DNA of 64,000 nt, from the NCBI GenBank assembly GCA_032433765.1, contig JAVIAB010000156.1:88002467-88066466 (forward strand). The letters are read 5' to 3'. Every line of letters begins with the position of its first letter. Within the stretch, counting starts at the first letter, position 1. The stretch comes from Megaustenia siamemsis (Eukaryota > Mollusca > Gastropoda > Stylommatophora > Ariophantidae). The notes beneath the pieces were generated by a model, which was given only the letters and a program-made list of their open reading frames with translations, made no database searches and was not told where the DNA came from. A program made the position numbers and the translations under genes. Shown here in pieces: positions 10,640-20,558 of the stretch.

Positions 10640-11551
10640 AATATAGAAGTAACTCATATGTCAAAATAAATTGTCAAGATTACTTGGCCTTTAATAAATC
10701 ATTAATATTATAACTGCTGAATTTGTAGACAAAACTTGCTACTTTTTTATTTATAAAAATAATTATTACAATATATGGTGTGGTGTTGCCATTTTAACTA
10801 TTTACAGTCTGTGTTGAGTTAACAAAACTTGAAAACTGCTGCGTTAGGGAAAGCGGCGAGGAAAGAGTTAATTAAAGTCCACGAATAAGAATGTGTGATG
10901 CAGACAAGGGAAGAACGATACGTGTAATTGAGTGAGTGGAGAGGATGCGTGGAGAGATTGCTCTGTCAGGCGAGACTGTTTGTTGATATGCTCAAACAAG
11001 AACCTGTCAGAAATAAATACAACCGACAAAAAATGACAGCCACATATTAAATATGACAATCACGTATTTTTTTGTTCGTTTTTTTTGTATACGTTTTTTC
11101 TCCTTAGCATTTCTTCTCCAGGAGTTATTCCCTCAGCCTCTGTTTAATCACTATTGCTTTCTTTTTTTCCATTGCATTCTTCATCTGCGTTCCTTATTTC
11201 TTTCACGTAGAGGATATTTAAGGTTTTTCAAGCATGTTCTTTCTTTAACAGATCGGATTATTTAACGTTTTTTTTTTTTTTAAATATATTACTCTTTCTG
11301 TTACAGTTTGGGTTAATTAACATTCAATACTAATGCCCTTTAATAATATTTTTTTTTAATACACTATTGCAGGGGATGATCCCTACCGTTTTCTCAGTCC
11401 ACACTAACTTAGTACTGTGTGCCCAGTCTATCATCCGTATCATTCTACAGTTGGAGACATGTCAAATAACAGTAGCCAGCGACTAACTGCCTGATATCAT
11501 CAACAATAAACGTTAACAACAATATAATATTGTTATATTATTATACATATA
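10640..11551. other. AT-rich non-coding spacer
   Basis: T-rich, low-complexity sequence with short spurious frames. No gene or repeat family was recognised apart from the SINE target site at its right end. Confidence 0.5.
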
Positions 11552-11754
11552 TAAAAAAAAAGTACCCCCGTCACGCCAAGTGGCGTATAGGGAAATATGG
11601 TGTTAGTGACCCTATATTTTACAGACCTTCAGCACATGATTTTTGGGGTAATGTGGTCGGTATTACGCCCGTTGCTGCTTTACTTTCCCAGAAAAAAACC
11701 CGGTACCCATTTAAGGCTGGGTGAACCCGGAAGCCGTCGGTTGGGATCGAACCC
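11552..11754 (-). mobile_element. 5'-truncated SINE, minus strand
   Basis: The minus strand runs from inside the B box (AGGGTTCGATCCCAACCGAC) through the family body to GGCGTGACGGGGGTAC and a T run. ATTATTATACATATA flanks it at 11537-11551 and 11756-11770, giving a target-site duplication. This shows that the 5' truncation occurred at integration. Confidence 0.8.
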
Positions 11755-11869
11755 TATTATTATACATATAAATTATGTAAATTTGTGTTCCCCCTCAACG
11801 ACTCAAGACCTATGGAACATGATATTAGTACCTATATTTTTCAATGACCAAGTGAACATTTTGAATCAA

Positions 11870-12030
11870 GACAAAAAAGCGAGACCAAGATATTCTTAGA
11901 GTAGACAGATAAAATTAGATATGAAGATGATGGGGAAGAAATGGAATGATCTTAACAGAATGGCAAGAAACAGAACGGCCTGAAAGTGTTAGCTGAAGAC
12001 CTATGCTTTACAGGGAGTTGAAAAGTAGAA
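11870..12030 (+). mobile_element. Possible LINE C-terminal fragment
   Basis: One frame reads KKWNDLNRMARNRTA and then AEDLCFTG across a frame slip. It resembles the last residues of LINE ORF2 proteins (W, two hydrophobics, A-NR--WK). It is too short for a family assignment. Confidence 0.35.
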
Positions 12031-12940
12031 GAAGTGGATATTTTAGGATGAAGTGGAGGTTATACTTCACCAGAAGAAATCTCTGATACCTATTTTCAGA
12101 GGCACAACGTTAGGCTTTGGAACGGAATGTCATCACTGCAAGCAGGGCAATCCCATATCTGCTTGGCCCTTGTTCCAGCAACAAAATATTTTTCATGCTG
12201 ATCGTTCATACTGTTCTATTGAAAATGTTGCGTTCTGTATAAATGACGCGCAGCTCATAATGCACACTGCCTGGTCGCTGTAACAGCCGTTGCGGGCAGC
12301 ACGATCTCCATGAGCCCCGTGCCAAATCTGTGTAAACGTCATGATCAACGAACGTGCCCCTAGAGTCGCTGCTTCAGCAATTAAAGTCAGGCCTCCACAT
12401 CGCTGAAACACTCGATCCAACCGCAGTCTAGCTTGTGGCAAATTAGCAGCTGAAAACAGATCACACATCCCGTCCTAGAGCAAAGCCAGGACCTGATGCC
12501 GTTCCACTTCAAGCACCGGCTAGTCGCCTACAGCACTACCTCAATGCGCGGGCGCCACAGCCATGTTGACTTTTGCGATTAGGTTAATACGACCGGACTA
12601 CCGCTGTCTCCGCAAATGAAAATCCAAACCAGAGCTAATCATTTGAATCCACACTGCAGCAACAATTCCTCTAGTCCTGAACCTGATTCAACTAAGCGGC
12701 CATCTTGGCCAGCCGTACCAACCGGAAGTCTCAGAGGATGTGTGAACTACAACTTTCAAGTTATGTCATTATCATTCACTTTCTGGTCTCTGCCTGTGCA
12801 CGCACCACGTGTTGTACGTTTGATAAATGTAGCTCTTGAGAGATTTTTTTTAAAAAACCCTTTCATCATACCAAGATTCAATCAAAACCAACCTGATTGG
12901 TAAAAGAATGACTTGCCCACTCAATCACCTGTTTCCTTTA
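12031..12940. other. Spacer, no gene recognised
   Basis: A 91-codon minus-strand frame (12193-12468) overlaps a 76-codon plus-strand frame (12053-12283). Neither shows a motif I can name. It could be a transposon fragment. Confidence 0.35.
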
Positions 12941-12943
12941 TCA

Positions 12944-13430
12944 ACATCATTATCATCATCATCGTGTGCCCTCTCCGCAACGAAGGTTGGCTACCATGGA
13001 TCGCCATTCTACTCTGCTTCTTGCTTTGATGGTGCAGGCTGACATAGATTGACTTGTCCATCTTTTGATGTTACTCGTCCATGTTAGTCTTGGTCTGCCT
13101 CTGCCTCTTTTGCCTTGTATTTTTCCTTCCAATATTACTTTTAGTAGGCTGTTGTGTCTTTTAACATGCCCCAAAAATTTAATTTGTCTTGTCTTAATTG
13201 TGTTCAGCAGTTCTCTTTTTATTTTCAGTTGTTTTCAAACTTCATCGTTTGTTATCTTTTGTTTCCATCCAATTCTACTTATTCTTCTATAAATCCACAT
13301 TTCAAAGGCTTCAATTTTCTGTTCTGTTTTCTTGTCTAATGTTCATGTTTCTGCACCATACAGGAATATTGAGAAGATGTAACATTTTGTCATTCTTAGT
13401 TTCAGCCCTGCTGATATTTGTTTTGTTGTT
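12944..13430 (-). mobile_element. RTE-like LINE 3' end, minus strand
   Basis: An inverted relative of 1077-1624. The minus strand gives a GAAACATGAACATTAGACAAG region, a Y-rich connector, then GHVKRHNSLLKVILEGKIQG, RGRPRLTW and WRSMVANLRCGEGTR, the typical RTE C-terminus. It ends in a GATGATGATAATGATG tail. The 71-codon terminal frame is intact, but upstream the frame shifts. Its 5' side is cut where the Polinton begins. Confidence 0.8.
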
Positions 13431-13438
13431 AGTATATT

Positions 13439-14514
13439 AGTAGTAGGTGTGGCTGTTTACCCACACTAAAAGTGCACGTACATGCACCGAAAGACAATAG
13501 ATTTGGCACCGAAACCGCACGAAACTTGCACCAAACCCGTGCAAAAGTCCGATAATCGGCTTATTATCTCGGTGGTCGTGATCGGTAATCGGCTTATCTC
13601 GGTGGTGTGCGTTGGTGCGTGACGGCTTATTGATCGGCGCGTCGCTCGTGGTGTGCGTTGGTGCGTGGCGGCTTAACTCGTGGTGCGTCGCTAGCTCGCC
13701 GGTTATCGGACAGCGGTTCTAAAAGGGGTCAGCGGTTCTAAACTTGTGGGGTCGTCTCTCGCGGGGGGGGGGGGGTAGCTCGCGGGCGGGGACTTGGGGC
13801 GATGTGCCTTGAATGGTCGTGTGTTATCGCTACCAACATCATCATGTGCCACCCTCAACAGCATCATCACCCCTTCCTATCATCATCATGTGCCACCCTC
13901 AACACCATCATCACCACCATCATCAAGCCACACCCTCACCACCATCATCATCATCATCCCTTCTTGTCCTATCATCATGTGCCACCCTCAACACCATCAT
14001 CATCACCATCATCAAGCCACACCCTCACCACCATCATCATTCCTTCTTGTCCTATCATCATGTGCCACCCTCATACCATCCCTTCATGTCCTATCATCAT
14101 GTGCACCCTCAACATCATCATCATGTGCCACCCTCAACCCATCATCATCACCATCATCAAGCCACACCCTCACCACCATCATCATCCGTTCTTGTCCTAT
14201 CATCATGTGCCACCCTCAATACCATCCCTTCATGTCCTATCATCATGTGCCACCCTCAACATCATCATCATGTGCCACCCTCAATACCATCCCTTCATGT
14301 CCTAATCATCATGTGCCACCCTCAACAACATCATCATCCCCTTCATGTCCTATCATCAACCCACACAAAGTATCAACCATCGAAAATCTCTCTCTCTCTC
14401 TCTCTCATTCACGGTAAAGCAAAACAAAATTCGTTCTATATTTCTCACAGATTTATTATTAATACAACAAATATACGACACATATTTGAAAATATATTAC
14501 TGTCCGGTTGTTGA
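13439..14514. repeat. Left terminal inverted repeat of the Polinton, internally expanded
   Basis: Outer block 13450-13745 matches inverted 21545-21830 (GTGCACGTACATGCACCG, CCGATAATCGGCTTATTATC, GACAGCGGTTCTAAAAGGGG). Inner block 14330-14514 matches inverted 20998-21195 (CCTTCATGTCCTATCATC, a CT microsatellite, ACTGTCCGGTTGTTG). The middle is a CATCAT-rich minisatellite not found in the right arm. Confidence 0.85.
13830..14340. repeat. CATCAT / TGTGCCACCCTCAACA minisatellite inside the left TIR
   Basis: About nine irregular copies of TCATCATGTGCCACCCTCAA separated by CATCAT and CCATCCCTTCATGTCC stretches, some with a CAAGCCACACCCTCACC variant. The right TIR has essentially one copy (near 21185-21215). 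Long Ser/His/Pro-rich frames across it are spurious. Confidence 0.85.
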
Positions 14515-14519
14515 TAATT

Positions 14520-15205
14520 TTAAGCGTCGTGGTTTCCTCCTCCTGTTTTGGTGGTGCTGTTTTTTAAATGTCTATCAAACACGGGTGCATAGGAAGTTTC
14601 ATTAGCCTTCAAAACACAACCGCCCTCCATTTTGACAAAACCCTGATCAAAGCTGGAATAGGTAATTGGTGACTCTGCTGAAACACCTGCGGCATTCATA
14701 TTGGCTGCCGGATCTGTCGTCTGATTAACAAGAGCGAGGTTCCCTTGATTAACAAAGGGGGGCGTGTAGTCGATGAGATTCGGTTAACAAGAGATGGTAT
14801 GTAGTTTTGGTGGTTAACGAGAGGCGGCGTGTAGTTGATCTGATTAACGAGAGGTGGCGTGTAGTTGATCTGATTAACGAGAGGTGGCGTGTAGCTGATC
14901 TGATTAACAACAGGTGGTGTGTAGTTGAGGTTAGCATAAGCGGTTAAAATTTCCTCTCGCATTTCAACTAACTTGATAAATTCCTCTCTCGATAGTGTTA
15001 TCCCAGTTCTGGTAGGAAACTTAAAAAAACTATCACCGCTATATGTCCTTATATTTATCAATGGTCTGTTACGAAAAACACAAACCGAGACTGCCTTAAC
15101 GCCATCTTTAGACAATGGAACTACAGTCTCATTTCCACGTGACATAAATATGCGCTGATCACTGACATCAAACGAAATTGGCGTATTCAAGCTACACGAC
15201 TCCAT
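14520..15205 (-). pseudogene. PC4-like single-stranded DNA-binding protein of the Polinton, with decapeptide repeats
   Basis: The N-terminal 90 residues match the PC4/Sub1 (transcriptional coactivator p15) C-terminal fold: a beta stretch VKAVSVCVFRNRPLINIRTY, then GITLSREEFIKLVEM, as in the family's rVsVr-F---vliDIReyy and G-GIsL---ew--L. About five copies of a decapeptide NYTPPLVNQI follow (30-bp DNA repeat, 14770-14930). A frame slip near 14775 puts the last part (with NMNAAGVSAESPITYSSFD) in another frame, ending at a TAA at 14520 just inside the TIR. I chose the Met at 15205. An upstream in-frame Met lies at 15259, which would add a His-rich leader. A TATA-like TTATAAAAA lies just upstream on the minus strand (15274-15284). 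PC4 proteins bind ssDNA; a role in element replication or transcription is inference. Confidence 0.65.
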
Positions 15206-15572
15206 ATTCAAACACAAACCACCTGGCAACAGACGTTGGTTATGTGTGTGCGTGTACACTGCTCGACTGGGGGGTTTTTATAACCGTTACGTTTATCGGG
15301 TCGAAGACCGTCTATTTATAGCAGCTAACGCAATACGTTATCAGGCGTGGTAATCAGTCGTGTTGCGACATGTTCAGTGACCTCTGGAACTGACCCAATA
15401 TGGTGATGCGGCCTGAGACTAGGAAACTCCTCCCCCCTGTAGTGTTTATATAGGTTGTGGATTTTAAAAATAGGTGTTAGTTGAAGAGGGGGGGGGGGAA
15501 CCTCGCGCGCTGACCTAAAATCACTCGTTGTTATTTTCGTCGGTGGTATAATCACTAAAGTTAGTAGCACTT
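15206..15572. promoter_or_regulatory. Divergent intergenic region of the Polinton
   Basis: It lies between the minus-strand PC4-like gene and the plus-strand ATPase operon-like block. The minus strand has TTATAAAAA at 15274-15284, and the plus strand has TATTTATAG near 15312-15320 and TTTATATAGG near 15445-15454. A G9 run lies at 15490-15498. Probable bidirectional promoter; inferred from layout and TATA-like sequences only. Confidence 0.45.
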
Positions 15573-15578
15573 GTGAGG

Positions 15579-16196
15579 ATGGATCCCCGATGGAATCATC
15601 CCTTCACAGCTCTGATAGCCGGTCCTACCGGGTGTGGGAAAACGGTATTTGTGCAAAAGTGTATACAGAACCTTCATGAGCTAGCTGTCCCCGTACCGGA
15701 GGAAGTTATATGGTGTTATGGGGAATGGCAATCGATATACGAGACTATGGGGTCAGTGAGATTTATCGAGGGTCTACCAGACGTCGATAAATTGGAAGGT
15801 GGTAAGAAGAGAAGACTGATCGTCATCGATGACTTGATGTCTGAGACGGACGAGCGGTTAACAAAATTATTCACCAAAGGTAGTCATCACAGAGATATTA
15901 GTGTGATGTACATTGTTCAAAATCTATTCGGAAAAAATAAAGAACATCGAACCATAAGTCTCAATACGCACTATTTAGTCCTTTTCAAGAACCCGAGAGA
16001 CGGGAGTCAAATTATGAATCTGGGTAAACAAATGTACCCAGGCCAGGTGGGGTACCTCCAAGATAGTTTTAAGGACGCGACAGCGACTCCTCACGGTTAT
16101 TTGCTGGTCGATCTTCGTCAGGACACACCTGATAATCTTAGGTTGAGAACAACAATATTCCCGGGGGAGAGACAAATCGTCTACGTGCCAAAGTAG
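15579..16196 (+). CDS. Polinton DNA-packaging ATPase (FtsK/HerA, A32-like)
   Basis: The single open frame has Walker A GPTGCGKT about 16 residues in and Walker B RLIVIDDLM near residue 90. The MDPRWNHPFTALIAGPTGC start is typical of animal Polinton ATPases, so the Met at 15579 is preferred to the one two codons upstream (15573). The length of about 205 residues matches the family. These enzymes pump DNA into capsids in related viruses. It is the first of a tightly spaced plus-strand series; the next start is 6 bp after its stop. No internal break, unlike most neighbours. Confidence 0.9.
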   Translation: MDPRWNHPFTALIAGPTGCGKTVFVQKCIQNLHELAVPVPEEVIWCYGEWQSIYETMGSVRFIEGLPDVDKLEGGKKRRLIVIDDLMSETDERLTKLFTKGSHHRDISVMYIVQNLFGKNKEHRTISLNTHYLVLFKNPRDGSQIMNLGKQMYPGQVGYLQDSFKDATATPHGYLLVDLRQDTPDNLRLRTTIFPGERQIVYVPK

Positions 16197-16202
16197 AGAA
16201 TC

Positions 16203-16528
16203 ATGTGTGATGAAGCACTTAGACGGCACGGTGAAATGTTGAAATGTATGCGCGCCGCCTCGCCGACCGGTTTAAGAGCCATATTAAAAACAGCCTCTCC
16301 CAAACTCATTAACTTTTTGTGCGAGTGTTGTCATAACATATTAAAAGGTAATGTAGACTCACTCAGCGACAGAAGTGCGAGCTACGTCGACACAAGAACA
16401 AGTTGAGACTTCTCACTAAAAAGAAACCGAATCTTAAGCGGCGGAGAGAGATTCTACAAACCGGTGGGTTCATAGGTGCTTTGCTCCGTCCTATATTAAG
16501 TATTCTCGGTGGAGTACTAGGGGCGTAA
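16203..16528 (+). pseudogene. Small conserved Polinton protein with Gly-rich hydrophobic C-terminus
   Basis: The first part has RHGEMLKCMRAASP, LRAILKTASPKLINFLCECC and NILKGNV. This resembles a small protein common beside Polinton capsid genes (basic, with a conserved LI-CLCEC--NVLKGNV block). A one-base frame change near 16370 moves the rest to another frame. There a Lys/Arg-rich stretch leads to QTGGFIGALLRPILSILGGV and a stop at 16526-16528. The function is unknown; a virion-associated or membrane-active peptide is possible because of the basic stretch followed by a glycine-rich hydrophobic end. Confidence 0.65.
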
Positions 16529-16530
16529 CA

Positions 16531-16993
16531 ATGGCCAAAAAAATGATTTTGATGGATCCTCGATTCCTCGAGGGTCTTAAACAGACTACTAGCACGTCGT
16601 ATAGCCCACCCGAGGCGATGGGTGACAACTTGAGAGATTTAGATGATGAAATGCAACGTATCCGATTCCACGATGATTTAGCACCCGCCGATAAGGCCAG
16701 AGTGTACCAACGTGCCCTGCATCAATATTTAACTAGATTGGAGCAGTATAAACGACGCTCATTGGGCTCGGTCGATCTCATTCAACACAACACGGCAACA
16801 GAAAAAAACACCTTCCCCACCACCATCAATCGAGGTATCACCAGAGCAGACCAAGGCACCACCACCACCAGCAGCAGAAATCCCAAAGGTAGGTAATGAA
16901 ACCACTCCGCCCGTAACCACGTATAAACTGAGACCTAAAAAAAGAAAGAGCGGAATCCCAACACCAAAATGGGAACGGTGGAGAAAATATTGA
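16531..16993 (+). pseudogene. Small conserved Polinton protein with Pro-rich tail
   Basis: It starts 2 bp after the previous stop. The N-terminus KKMILMDPRFLEGL and the helical DLDDEMQRIRFHDDLAPADK, ARVYQRALHQYL resemble a Polinton protein of unknown function found near the integrase and capsid genes. The 121-codon frame ends early because of a slip in an A7 run (about 16801-16807). In the shifted frame a Pro-rich linker (PSPPPSIEVSPEQ) and a basic end (PKKRKSG, WERWRKY) run to 16993, overlapping the integrase start by 25 bp. The basic patch could be a nuclear localisation signal. Function unknown. Confidence 0.6.
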
Positions 16994-18037
16994 GACGTCG
17001 TTACTTTGACCCTAGTCGACCAGGGGCGTATAGTGGTGCAACGGCCCTGCAAAGTAACACCAAACTGGGACTCGCAAAGATCAAACAATGGCTGAGTCAT
17101 CAGGATACCTATACCCTTCATAAACCAATTCGTCGCAGATTTGAAAGGCGTCCCTTTATAACGAGTGGCCCCCAACAGCAATATCAGGCAGACCTAATGG
17201 ATTTGAGACATTTGTAAAACACAACGACGGATATTCCTATTTGGTTTCTTGCGTGGACGTTTTCAGTAAATTCGCGTGGTCTGTACCGATACGAACCAAA
17301 ACGGGGAAATCCTTAGTGGAAGCCGTCGGTAAGATATTTCTCGATGGGAAACCCGCGAGTTTTCAAACCGATAAGGGGTCAGAGTTTCTGAACAGAACAT
17401 TTCAGAAATTCCTCGCTGACAACAACGTTCACTTTTTCACTACGCAGAACGAAGATATTAATGCCGCCGTGGTGGAACGCTTTAATAGGACTCTGAAACA
17501 ACGGATGTGGCGATATTTCACGAAATCCAATAAGTTGTCAATGTCCGAGTCCTACCCGCCCTACTTCGAAGTTATAACCATTCGTATCACAGAAGTATAA
17601 AAATGGCACCGGTCGACGTCAACGCAGACAATCAAGAACAGGTATGGAACACGTTGTATAATAGCAAACGCAACTTTAAATTTGAAAGACCCCTGTACAA
17701 GCCCGGTGATCGAGTTAGACTGGTCCTGGGCAGAGCCAATTTTAAAAAGGGTTATGCCCTGGCTTGGACGGAGGAACTGTTTTCCATCAGTCTTGTAAAT
17801 GAAACAAACCCCGTTACATATATGTTGAAAGACGATAAGGGCGATGAGATAGAGGGGTCATTCTACACACCGGAAACTCAAAAAGTTGGAGACAAGCACG
17901 AGTACAGAATCGAGAGTATCATAACCGAGCGTCGCACATCCTTTGGGCGAAAGGAGAGTTTAGTCAAATGGTTTGGGTACGATTCCTCATTTAACAGTTG
18001 GATACCGTCCAAGGACATTGTCAGATACAAAAACTAG
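16969..18037 (+). pseudogene. Polinton retroviral-type integrase with C-terminal chromodomain
   Basis: The N-terminal part has LRRRYFDPSRPGAYSG and IKQWLSHQDTYTLHKP. The catalytic core shows YQADLMDL (first Asp), FQTDKGSEFLNRTF (second Asp) and VVERFNRTLKQRMW (Glu), a D,D35E-type core. Then come GDRVRL, GYALAWTEELF and GDEIEGSFY of the SH3-like part. The C-terminus is a chromodomain (YRIESIITERR, ESLVKWFGYDSSFNSWIP). One-base frame changes near 17205-17216 and near 17550 split it into three open pieces (16969-17217, 17241-17600, 17603-18037). All three catalytic acids are still encoded. In intact elements the enzyme inserts the linear DNA with 6-bp duplications. Confidence 0.9.
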
Positions 18038-18039
18038 AA

Positions 18040-18339
18040 ATGCGAGAAGAAGCAGAAGTGGTAACTTTTGGTGGAGAGCCCGATTTGCGAGCAGTAAACT
18101 CGGGAGTCAGGAGAGACGGCGAACCACGCTGCTGGGGGTCGATGTTTGGGAAACTATCCCCCTACTTAGAACTTGTCTTTATTTGTCAAGTGGTAGTTAT
18201 ATATACAGTTGTAGCGGTCTCGCTGTTCAATCTGACCACCGAAAAGCAGGACGCGAAGGAGGGAAAACTGTGGATAGCCCTACTGAGCAGCTGTTTGGGT
18301 TACATGCTACCGAATCCAAACTTGGAGAGGCGACGGTGA
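18040..18339 (+). CDS. Small Polinton membrane protein, two hydrophobic segments
   Basis: An open frame of 99 codons begins 2 bp after the integrase stop. It has a charged N-terminus, a hydrophobic segment YLELVFICQVVVIYTVVAVS (about residues 47-66), a short polar loop (TTEKQDAKEGK), a second hydrophobic segment LWIALLSSCLGYMLPNP (about residues 77-93) and a basic end. A small protein with the LLSSCLGYLLP-like motif is commonly found at this place in animal Polintons. Function unknown; membrane location predicted. An overlapping 144-codon frame (17973-18407) is rejected. Confidence 0.65.
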   Translation: MREEAEVVTFGGEPDLRAVNSGVRRDGEPRCWGSMFGKLSPYLELVFICQVVVIYTVVAVSLFNLTTEKQDAKEGKLWIALLSSCLGYMLPNPNLERRR

Positions 18340-18357
18340 AACGAGTAAAAAAAAGAA

Positions 18358-19153
18358 ATGAGTTTTTATGTCACCCTGCCCAGCAATGCATCTATGGAAC
18401 TTTTTAAGGATAATAACCCCGGCCACTTTTTTGTTAAACTCCCTCAGACCATTGACATTTCGACGCAGTATGAGATCGCACTGGTGGAGATACAGTTTCC
18501 GCTAAATTATTTCAATGTAATAGAGGGTGATGTCTGGATTCGGTACGAATCTCTCGATAACGACGATATTTGCGACGCTAGATTTTATTTCAACGTGACA
18601 TTGGAGCCTGGGTTATACACGAAACCCGATGCGTTCATCGGCGCGTTGAACGCGTCGATCGTAAAAGCGGAGGATGAGTCGTACAGGGGAGTGAAAGGGA
18701 AAAAAATGAGATTCATTTACGCAAAAGAGGTGAATAAAGCCATCTTGAAACTTTACGAAAAAGGAGTCAGTGTTACCATAAGCGACACTTTGAAAAACAT
18801 GTTAGCCTTCCCCACGACTCAATATCAGACACGGCTCCCGATATCTTCAGCGTGGGTGTAATGGACTTGGAAAGTGTTGCGAAGAATGTCTACGTCTACT
18901 GCGATCTCGTTTCCCCAGACCGGTCGGGGATGTGATGGTGCCTCTCCTCAGGAGCGTGCCTGTTCTCAATAGAAATCACACCTCGGTGTTTCAGATCTAC
19001 GATAAGCCTCACTACCTACCCCTGAGTAGATTTTCCTTCGATACCGTGGAAATCCTTTTAGCCAACGAACACGGAAAAACCATTCCATTCACCAGCGGGA
19101 CGTCGGTGCTAACGGTACACTTTCGAGTCAAGAAGCATCTCGAGCTGGTATAA
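18358..19153 (+). pseudogene. Polinton minor capsid (penton) protein, single jelly roll
   Basis: The start MSFYVTLPSNASMELF and the following YEIALVEIQFPLNYFNV are characteristic of Polinton penton proteins. After a slip near 18830 the chain continues in another frame (DLESVAKNVYVYCDLVSP). A second slip near 18915 leads to the last open part, VPLLRSVPVLNR through LTVHFRVKKHLELV. The total of about 260 codons is near family size. Its stop overlaps the next start (TAATG, 19151-19155). Two separate frame changes mean no intact penton can be made. Confidence 0.85.
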
Positions 19154-19653
19154 TGGTGAAACACACTCCCCTTCATAGAGATGTTGAGTTATACGAAGAC
19201 TTTTACTGTTGTCAGGCGGGCTATGGGATGCCCGTGTTTATAGGAGGTCGAAGTCATAGCGGTCGAGGAATCGGTAGTTTCTTCGGTGGAATCGGGAGGG
19301 CTATTTTACCCTGGTTAAAAACCGGCGGTAAGGCCTTGCTCAGAGAAGGTTTGGGGACCGGTCTGCAGGTCGCACAGGACGCATTAGCCGGGAAAAATGT
19401 CGGTGAAGCTTTCAAAGAACGAGCTAAGGAGGCCGGTCAGCGGTTGCTACACGGGGCCGTAGACCACCTGCGTGATAACAACCAATCAGGAAGTGGTTTA
19501 CGTCAAAGCAGAAAGCGAATTATGAAGTTACCTCCACCAGGAGAACCCGTTGCGAAGAGGATAAAACCGACAGCTGGACGGTTCCCCCTTCATTCGGTGC
19601 ACAACAGCGGGAATAAGACGAAGACGAGGGTGGCAAAGGATATTTTCGACTAA
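19153..19653 (+). CDS. Polinton pVI-like minor capsid / membrane-lytic protein
   Basis: A complete frame of 166 codons. It has the typical YEDFYCCQAGYGMPVFIGGR, then GIGSFFGGIGRAILPWLKTG (amphipathic, Gly-rich), GKALLREGLGTG, FKERAKEAGQRLL and a basic tail with PVAKRIKP. These blocks match the Polinton protein compared with adenovirus pVI, which lies inside the capsid and is cut by the viral protease. The start overlaps the penton stop. No break is seen. The downstream major capsid begins 2 bp after its stop. Confidence 0.75.
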   Translation: MVKHTPLHRDVELYEDFYCCQAGYGMPVFIGGRSHSGRGIGSFFGGIGRAILPWLKTGGKALLREGLGTGLQVAQDALAGKNVGEAFKERAKEAGQRLLHGAVDHLRDNNQSGSGLRQSRKRIMKLPPPGEPVAKRIKPTAGRFPLHSVHNSGNKTKTRVAKDIFD

Positions 19654-19655
19654 TA

Positions 19656-20558
19656 ATGTCCCTCATTCACCCCAAATCGTGCGAATGTCTTCACTCTGGT
19701 TTGGATTTATTTAGCGTTCCACCAACGCAGACATCTCTAGACTCTGGCCAGTTTATTGAAATTCGTCCGATCGCAGCTTTGTCGCATAGCGCACCGATAT
19801 AGTTTTTCATTTCTGGAAACAGCGAGGAGTATCTAGATCTTTTCAACACGTTTTTACATCTGCGGGTCAAGATCACCCTCCCGAATGGTGATAGTGTACC
19901 ACCCGATGCTGAGGTAGGACCGATCAACAATTATCTTCACAGTCTATTTTCACAAGTCGACGTATCGCTAAACGACACGTTGGTTACACCGTCGGAGAAT
20001 ACCTATCCTTTTAGAGCAGTGTTTGAGGCCACGCTAAATTACGGGGAGGATGCGAAAACGGGATACTTGACGGTCGCTCTGTTCTACAAAGACACAGCTG
20101 GCCACCATGACGATTTGAAAGAAAATGAGGGTTTTAAAACACGGCGCGATTTGACTTCGGGTAGTAAAGAGGTTGAAATGATGGGTCGTTTGCACTCTGA
20201 TGTCTTTGTGCAGGATCGTTACATGTTAAACAGAATCGACGTAAAGATAAAACTCACGCCCTCGAAGGATGTGTTCAGCCTCGCGGCTCACGATAGCTCT
20301 GTGGGTTATAAGAGTGTTATCACCTACGCCGCGCTCGTGGTCAGGAAAGCTAAGCTAAACCCCGCGATTTCTCTGGCCCACGAAAAGGCTCTCATAAGCG
20401 GGAATGCGCGGTACCCGATCAAGAGGGTTACCATCAAGACATTTTCCATCGCTAGCGGGATGTTCTCCCACAATCAAGACAATTTATTTTTGTCTCAAAC
20501 ACCGACCCGTATAGTGATAGTAGATTTACAACCATTTGATGTCGGATATTTTCGTTAG
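19656..20558 (+). pseudogene. Polinton major capsid protein (double jelly roll), stop-interrupted and C-terminally truncated
   Basis: The start SLIHPKSCECLHSGLDLFSV and PPTQTSLDSGQFIEIRPIA are hallmarks of Polinton major capsid proteins, as is VGPINNYLHSLFSQVDVSLN and NTYPFRAVFEATLNYGEDAK further on. A TAG at 19800-19802 interrupts codon 49. The frame then stays open to 20558, but it ends shortly after NLFLSQTPTRIVIVDLQP. Polinton capsid proteins usually run about 150 or more residues further. The protease begins at once, in an overlapping frame, so an internal deletion near 20520-20560 probably removed the capsid C-terminus and the first residues of the protease. Confidence 0.85.

Noticed and set aside
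10868..11265. Short frames on both strands
   Set aside because: Low-complexity T-rich sequence, with no motif or similarity recognised.
13794..14514. Ser/Pro/His-rich frames of 167-233 codons
   Set aside because: CATCAT minisatellite in the left TIR of the Polinton, open in all three plus frames.
17973..18407. 144-codon frame overlapping the integrase end
   Set aside because: Overlaps the chromodomain in another frame, then the membrane-protein gene and the start of the penton gene. It has no family pattern.
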